Below, piece after piece: positions 8,213 to 16,169 of a DNA stretch of 64,000 bases; positions within the stretch are counted from its first letter, which is position 1; every line of letters begins with the position of its first letter. This stretch comes from an uncultured Clostridium sp. (lineage in GTDB: Bacteria > Bacillota > Clostridia > Lachnospirales > Lachnospiraceae), in the NCBI GenBank assembly GCA_900549235.1, contig URNT01000016.1:18830-82829 (forward strand), given 5' to 3'. The translations under genes and the position numbers were made by a program. The notes below the pieces were generated by a model, which had not been told where the DNA came from, ran no database searches, and worked only from the letters and a program-made list of their open reading frames with translations.

Positions 8213-9229
8213 TCATTTTTTACTCTTTTTTCCAAAGCTGCCGCTTCTTACCACTACATCAAGGAGAACAGCAAATACTACGATGATACCGATCACAAGA
8301 CGCTGGATGCCTACCTGTGCCCCGATCATGTTCAGACCATTTTCAAGGGTCTGCCATACAGCTGCTCCCGCAAAGGTTCCAAGGAGAAGTCCGGTTCCGC
8401 CCAGAGGTGAGATACCGCCGATTACGCCTGCGGCAACGCCGTACATCTCGTACATATTTCCGGCTTCCATGTTGCCCATGCCGGCCTGAGCGCAGAGGAT
8501 CAGACCTACAACGCAGGCGCACACGGCGCTTACAAGGTATGCCTTAATGGTGGTGTTTACAACATTGACACCGGATAATTTGGCTGCCTCTACGTTGGAG
8601 CCGATGGCATAGATATGACGGCCCGTCCGGGTCTTTGACAACAGGAAGAAAAAGATCAGAAACAGTACCAGGGCGATCCAGAAGGTATTATAGATGCCCA
8701 GTGTCTTTCCGTAGTAGAAGAAATTCTGAAAGGCATCCCCTGCCTCTTTTCCGATCCCTGTAGCGATTGCGTCGGTATTTCGGTTGTTATTGACCATATA
8801 GGCCACGCCTCTGGTTACGAACATGGTTCCCAGGGTAGCGATAAAGGGAGGAAGCTTAAACTTTCCTACCAGGAAGCCGTTGACCACGCCGCAGGCCAGA
8901 CAGCATACAAGTGCCACCGCCATAGCGGCCGCCGGGTGGATCCCCATGGTCATAAGGGTAGCCGATACCATAGCGCTCATGCCTACCATGGAGCCGATGG
9001 ATAAGTCAATGTTGCCGGTGATCAGCAGGTAGCTTTGTCCTACGCCGATCAGAAGATATTTGGACATGGAACGAAGAAGGTTCATCACATTCTGTCCGGA
9101 AAATACGTTGCTGTCAATAAGGCCGAAGGCCACATAGATGATAATCAGTCCGATAAAGGCTGTGACAACGGCCCCCATCCCTCTGGTTCCCAGTATCCTT
9201 TTTAAGGCGCTCTGCTTTTTATCATTCAT
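8213..9229 (-). CDS. Ribose-type ABC transporter permease (RbsC-like)
   Basis: A 338-residue membrane protein of the CUT2 permease family with about ten hydrophobic segments. Family landmarks are LLITGNIDLSIGSMVG at about residues 64-79 and the later GIGGISPLGGTG-type loop. It forms the channel with the RbsA-like ATPase, whose stop is 17 bp upstream. The ribosome site GGGAGGG precedes the ATG. Confidence 0.92.
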   Translation of the reverse strand: MNDKKQSALKRILGTRGMGAVVTAFIGLIIIYVAFGLIDSNVFSGQNVMNLLRSMSKYLLIGVGQSYLLITGNIDLSIGSMVGMSAMVSATLMTMGIHPAAAMAVALVCCLACGVVNGFLVGKFKLPPFIATLGTMFVTRGVAYMVNNNRNTDAIATGIGKEAGDAFQNFFYYGKTLGIYNTFWIALVLFLIFFFLLSKTRTGRHIYAIGSNVEAAKLSGVNVVNTTIKAYLVSAVCACVVGLILCAQAGMGNMEAGNMYEMYGVAAGVIGGISPLGGTGLLLGTFAGAAVWQTLENGLNMIGAQVGIQRLVIGIIVVFAVLLDVVVRSGSFGKKSKK

Positions 9230-9246
9230 TTTTTATATACCCTCCC

Positions 9247-10755
9247 TTAGCTTGCCTGCTGCTTCTTTTCAAACTCTGTGGCGTACTTAAGGACCTCGTT
9301 CTGAGTGGTCTCCTTTGCCATAATCTCCCCTGTAATCCTGCCGTCGCACATGACGATCACACGGTCTGCGATTCCCAGCACCTCCGGCATCTCCGAAGAC
9401 ACAAACATAACCGCTATGCCCTCCTGCTTCAGCTTGTTCATCAGGTTATAGATCTCTACCTTCGCACCTACGTCAATTCCTCTGGTAGGCTCGTCAAAGA
9501 TCACCACTCTGGAATTGCGGGCCAGCCATTTTCCAACTACCACCTTCTGCTGGTTTCCGCCGGAAAGATTGGCCGCGTTTACCTCTACGCTGGGCGTCTT
9601 GATGAGCAGATCCTTCACCGCCTTTTCGCAGAGGGCTTCTTCCTTTCCGCTGCTGATCACACCCAGTCTGCTGCATAAAAGATCCAGGTTAGGAAGAGCC
9701 AGGTTGTGGCGGATGCTCAGCTTCGTACAGAGGCCGTCTTTTTTACGGTCCTCCGGCGCCAGGACAATACCTGCCTGTATGGCATCCATTGGGCAGTTGA
9801 TCTTAATCTCCTTCCCGTCCAGAAAGATCTGTCCCTCTGTCTTTGGATCCACTCCGAAAATGGCCCTGGTGGTCTCTGTCCGTCCTGCTCCCATAAGCCC
9901 TGCAAAGCCTACGATCTCGCCTTCATATAAGGAGAAATTTATATCCCGCACCAGTCTGCCTGCGTTCAGGTTCCTGACCTCAAAGATCTTCTTTCCCTTC
10001 CTGCACTCCACTCTTGGAAACTGTTCCTTGATCTCCCGTCCTACCATGTTGGCAATAAGCCGGTCCATAGTCATATCCTTAAATTCCCCGGAGGTGATAT
10101 ACTGTCCGTCCCGCATGATGGTCACGCGGTCAACAATATGCTGAAGCTCCTCCAGACGGTGGGAAATGTATACAATGCCGCAGCCCTCGCTCCGCAGCTT
10201 GCGGATAATGCGGAACAGCTCATCGATCTCCTTAGCCGTCAGAGATGAGGTTGGCTCATCCATGATCAGTATCCTGGCATGGATGGAAAGAGCCTTCGCG
10301 ATCTCCACCATCTGCTGCTTGGATACCGGAAGCTCCCCTACAGCCTGTTTTGGATCAATATCGATCTTCAGATCGTCCAGGATCCGCTTTGCCTCAGCCT
10401 CCATCTCCCTGTCCTTTAAGGTGATGCCTCTTACCCGCTCCCGGCCAAGGAACATATTTTCCGCCACCGTCAGATGACGGCACATATTTAGCTCCTGATG
10501 GATAATGGCCACACCGGCCGCCTGGGCCTGCTTCGGAGTCAGATCCCCGTATTCCTTCCCAAAGAGCTTCATGGTGCCGCCGTCTCTGGTATACACGCCG
10601 CTCAGTATCTTCATAAGCGTAGACTTTCCCGCGCCGTTCTCGCCCAGCAAAGCCATCACCTCGCCTGAGCGCAGTTCAAAATGCACATCGTCAAGAGCCT
10701 TTACACCCGGAAAGGTCTTTACAATGTGTTCCATTGATACGATCACTTCTCCCAT
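9247..10755 (-). CDS. Ribose-type ABC transporter ATP-binding protein (RbsA/MglA-like)
   Basis: A 502-residue double ATPase. The first nucleotide-binding domain has an intact Walker A (GENGAGKST, 38-46), signature and Walker B (ILIMDEPT). The second has the degenerate P-loop GLMGAGRTET, LSGGNQQKV and VVIFDEPTRGIDVG, the normal RbsA pattern. The start at 10755 is supported by AGGGAGAAAGCGG upstream; the frame extends further but into the kinase gene. It energises the RbsC-like permease. It is also the intact comparison for the degenerate ABC-like protein encoded upstream at 11775-13220. Confidence 0.93.
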   Translation of the reverse strand: MGEVIVSMEHIVKTFPGVKALDDVHFELRSGEVMALLGENGAGKSTLMKILSGVYTRDGGTMKLFGKEYGDLTPKQAQAAGVAIIHQELNMCRHLTVAENMFLGRERVRGITLKDREMEAEAKRILDDLKIDIDPKQAVGELPVSKQQMVEIAKALSIHARILIMDEPTSSLTAKEIDELFRIIRKLRSEGCGIVYISHRLEELQHIVDRVTIMRDGQYITSGEFKDMTMDRLIANMVGREIKEQFPRVECRKGKKIFEVRNLNAGRLVRDINFSLYEGEIVGFAGLMGAGRTETTRAIFGVDPKTEGQIFLDGKEIKINCPMDAIQAGIVLAPEDRKKDGLCTKLSIRHNLALPNLDLLCSRLGVISSGKEEALCEKAVKDLLIKTPSVEVNAANLSGGNQQKVVVGKWLARNSRVVIFDEPTRGIDVGAKVEIYNLMNKLKQEGIAVMFVSSEMPEVLGIADRVIVMCDGRITGEIMAKETTQNEVLKYATEFEKKQQAS

Positions 10756-10787
10756 CCGCTTTCTCCCTGCTTTCTTATATGATTTCC

Positions 10788-11654
10788 TTACAGCTCTCCC
10801 ATGGCCGCGCACAGCGCCGCCACGTCCCCAAGAGTTTCTCCAAGCTCTGCCTTTAAAACCCGGCAGGCCCTTCTGTTGGGAGGAAGGACCTCCCTCTTCA
10901 GCACCCGCTCCATGGCCGCCTCCATTAGATGGCCGGACCTGGCGTAGATACTTCCGATGACAATCGCCTCTGGATTCAGCACATCCATCAGAACAGCCAG
11001 AATCCGGCCCAGATTCTCGCCTGTTTTCTCCCAGATCAAGCGGGCCTTAGGATCGCCGCTGTCTGCCTTCAGAGCCAGTTCCTTCGCGCTTCCCAGTCCG
11101 TACTGGGCAATGCCGCCTCCGCTGCAGTAGCCCTCATAGGAGCCAGCCTTTCCATAGCCTGTATGTCCCCCCTCAAAAAGCCTTACATGACCTACCTCTC
11201 CTGCCATGCCGCAGGCCCCCTCATAGAGCCGCCCGTTTAAGATAAGCCCTGCTCCAAAGCCGGTTCCAAAGGTCAGAAAGATCATATTTTCTGTTCCCCT
11301 GCCGGCCCCGAACCTCCACTCTGCCACGGCGCAGGCGTCTGCGTCATTTCTCAGATAGGCGGGCACTCCAAAGCGCTTTGTAAGCTCCTCTGTTATAGGC
11401 ACATGGTCCCAGCCTGGAAGGTTGGGCGGCCCAAGGATCAGCCCCCGTCTGCTGTCTAAGGGGCCTCCGCAGCTGACTCCCGCAGAAACCACCTGATCTG
11501 TCCAGAGAGCCTCTGCTCTCTCATAGATCCCCAAAAGAGTCTCATCCCGTCCGGCCGTATCAAAACGGCGCTTTTCAAGGATAGCTCCTGTCTCATCTCC
11601 CCTGACAACAGCACATTTCGTACCGCCTATGTCAATCCCTATGTATTCCTTCAT
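10788..11654 (-). CDS. ROK-family sugar kinase, lacking the usual zinc cysteines
   Basis: A 288-residue cytoplasmic kinase with the ATP-binding start YIGIDIGGTKCAVV and the sugar-binding/catalytic segment LRNDADACAVAEW (NDAD). Many ROK kinases have a CxCGxxGC zinc motif after the GH of the sugar site. Here that stretch reads GGHTGYGKAGSYEGYCSGGG, so the cysteine cluster is missing. The start at 11654 follows AAGGAGATGTAAC; an upstream in-frame ATG lacks a site. It lies 32 bp before the RbsA-like gene and probably phosphorylates the imported sugar. Confidence 0.85.
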   Translation of the reverse strand: MKEYIGIDIGGTKCAVVRGDETGAILEKRRFDTAGRDETLLGIYERAEALWTDQVVSAGVSCGGPLDSRRGLILGPPNLPGWDHVPITEELTKRFGVPAYLRNDADACAVAEWRFGAGRGTENMIFLTFGTGFGAGLILNGRLYEGACGMAGEVGHVRLFEGGHTGYGKAGSYEGYCSGGGIAQYGLGSAKELALKADSGDPKARLIWEKTGENLGRILAVLMDVLNPEAIVIGSIYARSGHLMEAAMERVLKREVLPPNRRACRVLKAELGETLGDVAALCAAMGEL

Positions 11655-11677
11655 GTTACATCTCCTTGCTTTCATTT

Positions 11678-11742
11678 ATTATAGCATGAAAAAAACCCCC
11701 TTTTAAGGAGGCATTCTTTCGTTTTTTGTAGACAATCTTTCG
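11678..11742 (-). promoter_or_regulatory. Predicted activator-controlled promoter of the ROK-RbsA-RbsC-RbsB genes with 21-bp direct repeats
   Basis: On the minus strand a consensus TATAAT (11683-11678) lacks a good -35. Just upstream are two direct repeats, CGAAAGAAT (11721-11713) and CGAAAGATT (11742-11734), exactly 21 bp apart. Direct repeats two helical turns apart that abut a weak -35 are the usual operator form for AraC-type activators, so the YesN regulator encoded upstream is the likely binder (inference). A short stem with a T run lies between the proximal repeat and the -10. Confidence 0.55.
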
Positions 11743-11774
11743 CTTTTGGGATTTTTCCGGAAAATGTCTTCAGA

Positions 11775-13220
11775 TCATCTCAGAATACGGTTAAATTCAT
11801 GCTTTTCATAGGAAGCGGTGCCGGTTCCGTTTTCCACCACAAGAAGGCGGTCCGCCACTCCCAGAGTGTCTGAAACATGACTGGTTATGATCAGAACCGC
11901 CGTCCCTTCCTTTAACACTCCCCGGATCAGATCCAGGATTTTCATCCGGCAGAACATATCCCCCCTTGCAAGGGGCTGGATACAGATCAGCACCCTTGGA
12001 CGCAGAAGGGCCATCCGGTAGTACACCAGGGCCATAGAGTCCTCCAGGGACAGATTTTTGATGGAGGTCTCGTCGATCACCGGCCCCACCAGAGGTCCGT
12101 ACTCGCTGTGGATGCTCCGGTATATCTTTCCGGGAATCAGGCTCTTTTTCAGCTTCCGGTCCAGAAGGAAGGTCAGGTTCTCCATAAAGCTGCGGTCTGG
12201 AAACAGCAGGTTTTTTACCGGATCATTTGGGATCACAGCCACTCCCTCATCCAGATAACGAAGCCCTCTCTCCTGCGTATAGGGCCTGTGATCCAGGGAG
12301 ATCCATCCCCCATCGCAGCTCATTTCCCCGGTCATCAGACTTAAAATGTCCCCTGCGATCCGGTTATCCATATCAAGAAGGGTCAGACATTCCCCCTTAT
12401 GGAGCACAAACCTAAGCTCCGCCAGACTTCCCGCCTCTACGCCGTGAAAATGGAGTACCCCGTCCTCTGGCTCTGTCTCCGGGTTGAATTTCTGCTGAAA
12501 CCAGGCTGTGATATAGGGTGCAATGCTCTGATCCGTCATCTCCTCCCGCTCAAAAACCTTGCGTATCTGCCCATCGTAAAAAAGAGAGGTCCGGTCTGCC
12601 ATCCGGAATACCTCCTCATGGTGGTTGCCCACATACAGCACGGACACCCCTTCGTCCCTTACCTTTTTCAGCATCCGCTGGAACTGGGGCAGCTCATGCT
12701 GGCTGAGGAAATTCCCGGGATTGTCCACTATAATCAGCCTGCAGCCCAGCAGCAGCGCCTTTCCAAGCTCCACCAGGCACCGCTCCAGGCTTGTAAGGGC
12801 ATCTACCCTCTTTCCCGGATCCACCCAGATTCCATTTTCCTCAAAAAAGCGCCTGGTCTGCTCCTCCAGCACCCGGTTATTGATAAAATATTTTTTAAAG
12901 CCCTTTTTCAGGACAAACAGATTATCCCCGATGCCGAGGGCCGGAACCAGATGGCTGGTCTGCTCGATCACATACACCCGGTTGGCACTGCCGTCGCTGC
13001 TGGAATACCGGTTCACCACCCTGCCGTCATACCAGACACTGCCGAAAGAAATGGCGTGGTTATAGCAAATCAGATCGATCAGCCTGTCATGGCCCTTGTA
13101 GCTGCGTGATACAAGTCCCATGATCTCTCCTGCATACATCTGGAAATTCAGATTGTCCAAAAGCAGCTCCCCGCCTGCCTCCAGGCTTACATGATCCATG
13201 CGCAGCAATTCCCGCTTCAT
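11775..13220 (-). CDS. RbsA-like ABC-ATPase homologue with degenerate nucleotide-binding motifs
   Basis: A 481-residue protein with the two-domain layout of RbsA (domain 1 about 5-240, domain 2 about 255-475), but the catalytic motifs are gone. At the first Walker A position it reads LVSRSYKGHDR (36-46) instead of GxxGxGKST, the signature is LTSLER (142-147), and Walker B is RLIIVDNP with Asn167 at the catalytic Glu position. In domain 2 the P-loop place is LLDMDNRIAG (281-290), the signature LSLED and Walker B RVLICIQP. The overall fold markers, including H-loop-like NHHEE and TSHVSD, remain, and the frame is intact, so it is a maintained pseudo-ATPase rather than a pseudogene. It lies 9 bp after YesM and before the ROK/transport genes; a role in coupling transporter state to the kinase is an inference. 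Confidence 0.8.
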   Translation of the reverse strand: MKRELLRMDHVSLEAGGELLLDNLNFQMYAGEIMGLVSRSYKGHDRLIDLICYNHAISFGSVWYDGRVVNRYSSSDGSANRVYVIEQTSHLVPALGIGDNLFVLKKGFKKYFINNRVLEEQTRRFFEENGIWVDPGKRVDALTSLERCLVELGKALLLGCRLIIVDNPGNFLSQHELPQFQRMLKKVRDEGVSVLYVGNHHEEVFRMADRTSLFYDGQIRKVFEREEMTDQSIAPYITAWFQQKFNPETEPEDGVLHFHGVEAGSLAELRFVLHKGECLTLLDMDNRIAGDILSLMTGEMSCDGGWISLDHRPYTQERGLRYLDEGVAVIPNDPVKNLLFPDRSFMENLTFLLDRKLKKSLIPGKIYRSIHSEYGPLVGPVIDETSIKNLSLEDSMALVYYRMALLRPRVLICIQPLARGDMFCRMKILDLIRGVLKEGTAVLIITSHVSDTLGVADRLLVVENGTGTASYEKHEFNRILR

Positions 13221-13229
13221 ATCCCCTCC

Positions 13230-14249
13230 TTACTCCCGCACCACAGGAAGGTCGATCATCACATCGGTGCCCGTTCCCTCATGGCTGCAGACGCTGATGC
13301 CGTATTCCTCCCCAAAGAGCAGCTTGATCCTGTTGTTTACATTAACCACGGCAATCCCGCCCTTTTTCGTCTCATTTCCCGTTTCGGCGTCCAGAGACAG
13401 AGAACGCAGGGTCTCGTTGAGCCTGTGCAGCTTTTCCTCTGACATTCCAAGGCCGTCATCGGACACCCGGATCCTGAGACGCTGGTCGCTGACTCCGATG
13501 CGGATCACCAGATGCCCCCGGCCGATCTTCCTCTCAATGCCGTGATAGATAGAATTTTCCACAATGGGCTGGAGGGTCAGCTTCGGCAGTCTGCACCGCA
13601 GAATATCCAGCTCATTCATATCCTCATCATGGTCATAGACAATATTCAGCGCCAGCCTGTCCCCGAACCGAAACTGCTGGATATAATAATAGGTTTCAAT
13701 ATTGGCCAGCTCATCCTCCAGAGTCACCAGGTTCTCCACCTGGGAAATGGTATACCGGAAAAAGGCCGCCAGAGCCTCCGTCATCTCTGCCACACTGTCC
13801 AGGCCCGCGATCAGCGCCTCGCTCCGGATTCCCTCCAGGGTATTATAAAGAAAATGTGGATTAATCTGATTCTGGAGAGCCAGGTATTCCGCCTGCTTTC
13901 TGGATACATGGATCAGATTCCCCTTATCCAGAAGCTCATTAAACTTCTGGATGGCCCGCCCGCTTTCCGGGGAAAATGGATACCGCATAACAAACAGATC
14001 CTCCAGCACATAGCCCTTTACAAACTGCTCATAGACAGCCTCCGTCTCCCGGTAGGGCAGTACCACAAAGCGGCAGACCCCCCAGTTATAAAGCAGCAAG
14101 GCTGCCGTAAAAAAGGCCGCCAGTATCATTCTCAATGAATATTCAAGGCTTAAAGCCCAGACCCAGGCCATCAGCACCCCTAAGAGCACATCCCCAAGAA
14201 CCGCCGCAAGCCACAGACGGCAGGACAGATATTTCATTTTTTCCTTCAT
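13230..14249 (-). CDS. YesM/LytS-type sensor histidine kinase without an extracellular sensor domain
   Basis: A 339-residue membrane kinase. Two hydrophobic segments (about 11-34 and 39-60) are joined by only about five residues, so the large Cache-type ectodomain normal in YesM is absent. The His_kinase motif QINPHFLYNTLE carries the phosphoacceptor H132. The ATPase domain has an N box (LQPIVENSIYHGIE, N232) and a G box (DDGLGM, 264-269). It overlaps the YesN gene by 4 bp (ATGA). With no ectodomain it must sense inside the membrane or cytoplasm, or through a partner; the adjacent pseudo-ATPase and sugar transporter are candidates. Confidence 0.88.
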   Translation of the reverse strand: MKEKMKYLSCRLWLAAVLGDVLLGVLMAWVWALSLEYSLRMILAAFFTAALLLYNWGVCRFVVLPYRETEAVYEQFVKGYVLEDLFVMRYPFSPESGRAIQKFNELLDKGNLIHVSRKQAEYLALQNQINPHFLYNTLEGIRSEALIAGLDSVAEMTEALAAFFRYTISQVENLVTLEDELANIETYYYIQQFRFGDRLALNIVYDHDEDMNELDILRCRLPKLTLQPIVENSIYHGIERKIGRGHLVIRIGVSDQRLRIRVSDDGLGMSEEKLHRLNETLRSLSLDAETGNETKKGGIAVVNVNNRIKLLFGEEYGISVCSHEGTGTDVMIDLPVVRE

Positions 14250-15853
14250 GAATACAGCTTTCTATACTCATTTGGCTTAAGCCCTGAGTATTTTGTAAAT
14301 GATTTTGTAAAATAGCGCACATCACTGTAGCCCACCTGCTCGCAGATAGAGGCTACCGTATCCGAGGTTTCCTTCAGAAGCTGCTTTGCCATGTCCATAC
14401 GCACTCTGGAAAGATATTCCAGAAATGTCATCCCCGTGTCCTTCTTAAACACGGTGCTGAGATAGGCAGGAGACAGCTGTGCCACACTGCTTACCTCCTC
14501 CAGGGTCAGTGCCTCTCTGTAATGCTCCGCGATATACTGCTTTACCAGGCGGATAGGCCGGTTCTCATCCTGCCGCTTCAGCCTGGCCGCCCGCTCGTAG
14601 GAGGCGGTGATCCGGCGGATCAGACAGTCAAAAAGCTCCGAACCGGAGGCACAGCTGTCCGCCGCCTCCTGAAACCGCTCCAGAAAATCTTCCTCTATCC
14701 GTATCCTGTAATTTTTCATAAAAAACAGATACAGATTGCAGACCTCCTTTGTCATCTGCAGGATCTCATGCCCCGTCACTCCCTTGGCCGCCAGCATCCT
14801 TGTTTTCAGCTGCAGCATCGCCTCCCGCACCGGAAATACCTCCAGGGTCTCAAGGGCCTGGGACATCCTCATATTAAACTCCCCAAAGAGCTCGCTGTCT
14901 GTAAATGGTTCCCCGGCAGGAAGCTCCCCCTCATACAGGCGGCCGGTTCCCCCGATCAGGCGCTCCTCCATAAGAAGCCTGGCATGCTTCAGAGAGACAC
15001 CCAGCTCCTTTAAACAGGCGCAGGCATGTCCCACTGAAAGAGTGACCGCAAGATCCTGCAGGATCCCGCTCTGTACCCGCATCTCATCTAAGAAGACCTT
15101 CAGCTGGCGCCGGATCTCAAGGCCCTGGTCCTCCCTGTAATTAAAAAACAGGTAGAAGAAGCTTCCCTCCGGGGCCAGTTCATATTCCTCCGTACAGTCA
15201 CAAAACAGCCGGTTCAGCACGCTTCTGGCCTTTTCGGCCATAAAGGCAAGACTTCCAGATTCATGGCATATGCTTCCGTCCAGCTTCAGGATCCCGGTGA
15301 GAAGGAGCCCCGGGCTCAGGTGGTAATGGTATTCCTCATTGACCCGCTCAAGGGGCCAGGATAAAAGCTCCTTGTTCCTACGGTAAATCAGCTCTGTAAG
15401 AAAGCTCTGCCTCAGGGCCGCTTCATCATTTTTAAGGATCCGCTGCACCTGCTCCTCCCGGCTCAGCTGATCCGTCTTTTCCCTGAATTTCTCTCCCAGC
15501 CTTCCCAGGGTCTCCATCAGTTCCTGCCTGCGGATAGGCTTTAACAGGTAAGCATTTACCCCATACTGGATGGCGGACTGGGCATACTCAAAATGCCGGT
15601 AGCCGCTGATGATCACAAACTCCATCCTGGGCTCATACTCCTTTCCCATGCGCACCAGTTCCAGCCCGTCATACCCAGGCATCCGTATATCCGTGATCAC
15701 AATATCCGGGTGGTGCTTGCGGATCAGCTCCATGGCCTCCAACCCATTTTCCGCCGCCGCAGCCACCTGCATATCCAGAGCCTCCCAGTCAACCAGCGCC
15801 TGGATCAGCTGGCACACCTTGTTCTCATCATCTGCAATCAAAACCTTTAACAT
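14246..15853 (-). CDS. YesN-type response regulator with AraC DNA-binding domain
   Basis: A 535-residue regulator. The receiver domain (1-120) has the acidic pocket (D8, D9), phosphoacceptor D55 (ITDIRMPG) and K105 (LLKP). A long middle segment (about 125-425) matches the variable part of YesN proteins. The C-terminal AraC-type double helix-turn-helix (about 430-535) includes LSPAYLSTVFKKDTGMTF and VGYSDVRYFTKSFTKYSG. It is the first gene of the cluster and pairs with the YesM kinase. Its likely targets are the 21-bp direct repeats before the ROK kinase gene. Confidence 0.92.
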   Translation of the reverse strand: MLKVLIADDENKVCQLIQALVDWEALDMQVAAAAENGLEAMELIRKHHPDIVITDIRMPGYDGLELVRMGKEYEPRMEFVIISGYRHFEYAQSAIQYGVNAYLLKPIRRQELMETLGRLGEKFREKTDQLSREEQVQRILKNDEAALRQSFLTELIYRRNKELLSWPLERVNEEYHYHLSPGLLLTGILKLDGSICHESGSLAFMAEKARSVLNRLFCDCTEEYELAPEGSFFYLFFNYREDQGLEIRRQLKVFLDEMRVQSGILQDLAVTLSVGHACACLKELGVSLKHARLLMEERLIGGTGRLYEGELPAGEPFTDSELFGEFNMRMSQALETLEVFPVREAMLQLKTRMLAAKGVTGHEILQMTKEVCNLYLFFMKNYRIRIEEDFLERFQEAADSCASGSELFDCLIRRITASYERAARLKRQDENRPIRLVKQYIAEHYREALTLEEVSSVAQLSPAYLSTVFKKDTGMTFLEYLSRVRMDMAKQLLKETSDTVASICEQVGYSDVRYFTKSFTKYSGLKPNEYRKLYS

Positions 15854-15997
15854 AAACCTTCCCCTATCATTTCAAGCATAATATCTGCAGATACCGGATC
15901 AAACCGGGTCCCCTTTTCCTTTCGTTCTTGCCGTCAAAGACATCGGCCACCGGTATGATCCCTCCGTACAGCTATTCACATAGCCCCGCCTGCTTAC

Positions 15998-16026
15998 ATT
16001 ATATAGCGTTTCCACCCGTCAGACAA
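15998..16026 (-). promoter_or_regulatory. Predicted sigma-A promoter of the yesN-yesM cluster
   Basis: On the minus strand, TTGTCT (16026-16021) and consensus TATAAT (16003-15998) have a 17-bp spacer. The resulting leader to the ATG at 15853 is about 135 nt. The rest of the 15854-16169 gap holds this promoter and the terminator of the next surface gene; nothing else convincing was seen. Confidence 0.6.
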
Positions 16027-16093
16027 TAGCGCTTTGAACTGAGATACTTAAGAAATGAATGAGGAAACATGCAAAAAGCTCTTATTTCACGCC

Positions 16094-16126
16094 AAAAAAA
16101 GGCCCCAGCCTTTTAGCTGGAGCCTT
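16094..16126 (-). terminator. Intrinsic terminator of the LPKTG surface-protein gene
   Basis: Minus-strand hairpin (AAGGCTCCAGCT, 4-nt loop, GGCTGGGGCCTT) followed by seven T residues, 44 bp past the stop at 16170. Confidence 0.85.
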
Positions 16127-16169
16127 CTCCTTCATATTACTATGAAATTTACTGCTTTCTCTGATTTAC

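Noticed and set aside
11775..13220. Calling the degenerate ABC homologue a pseudogene
   Set aside because: The frame is complete, has tight operon spacing and keeps structural motifs; only catalytic residues changed, in both domains.
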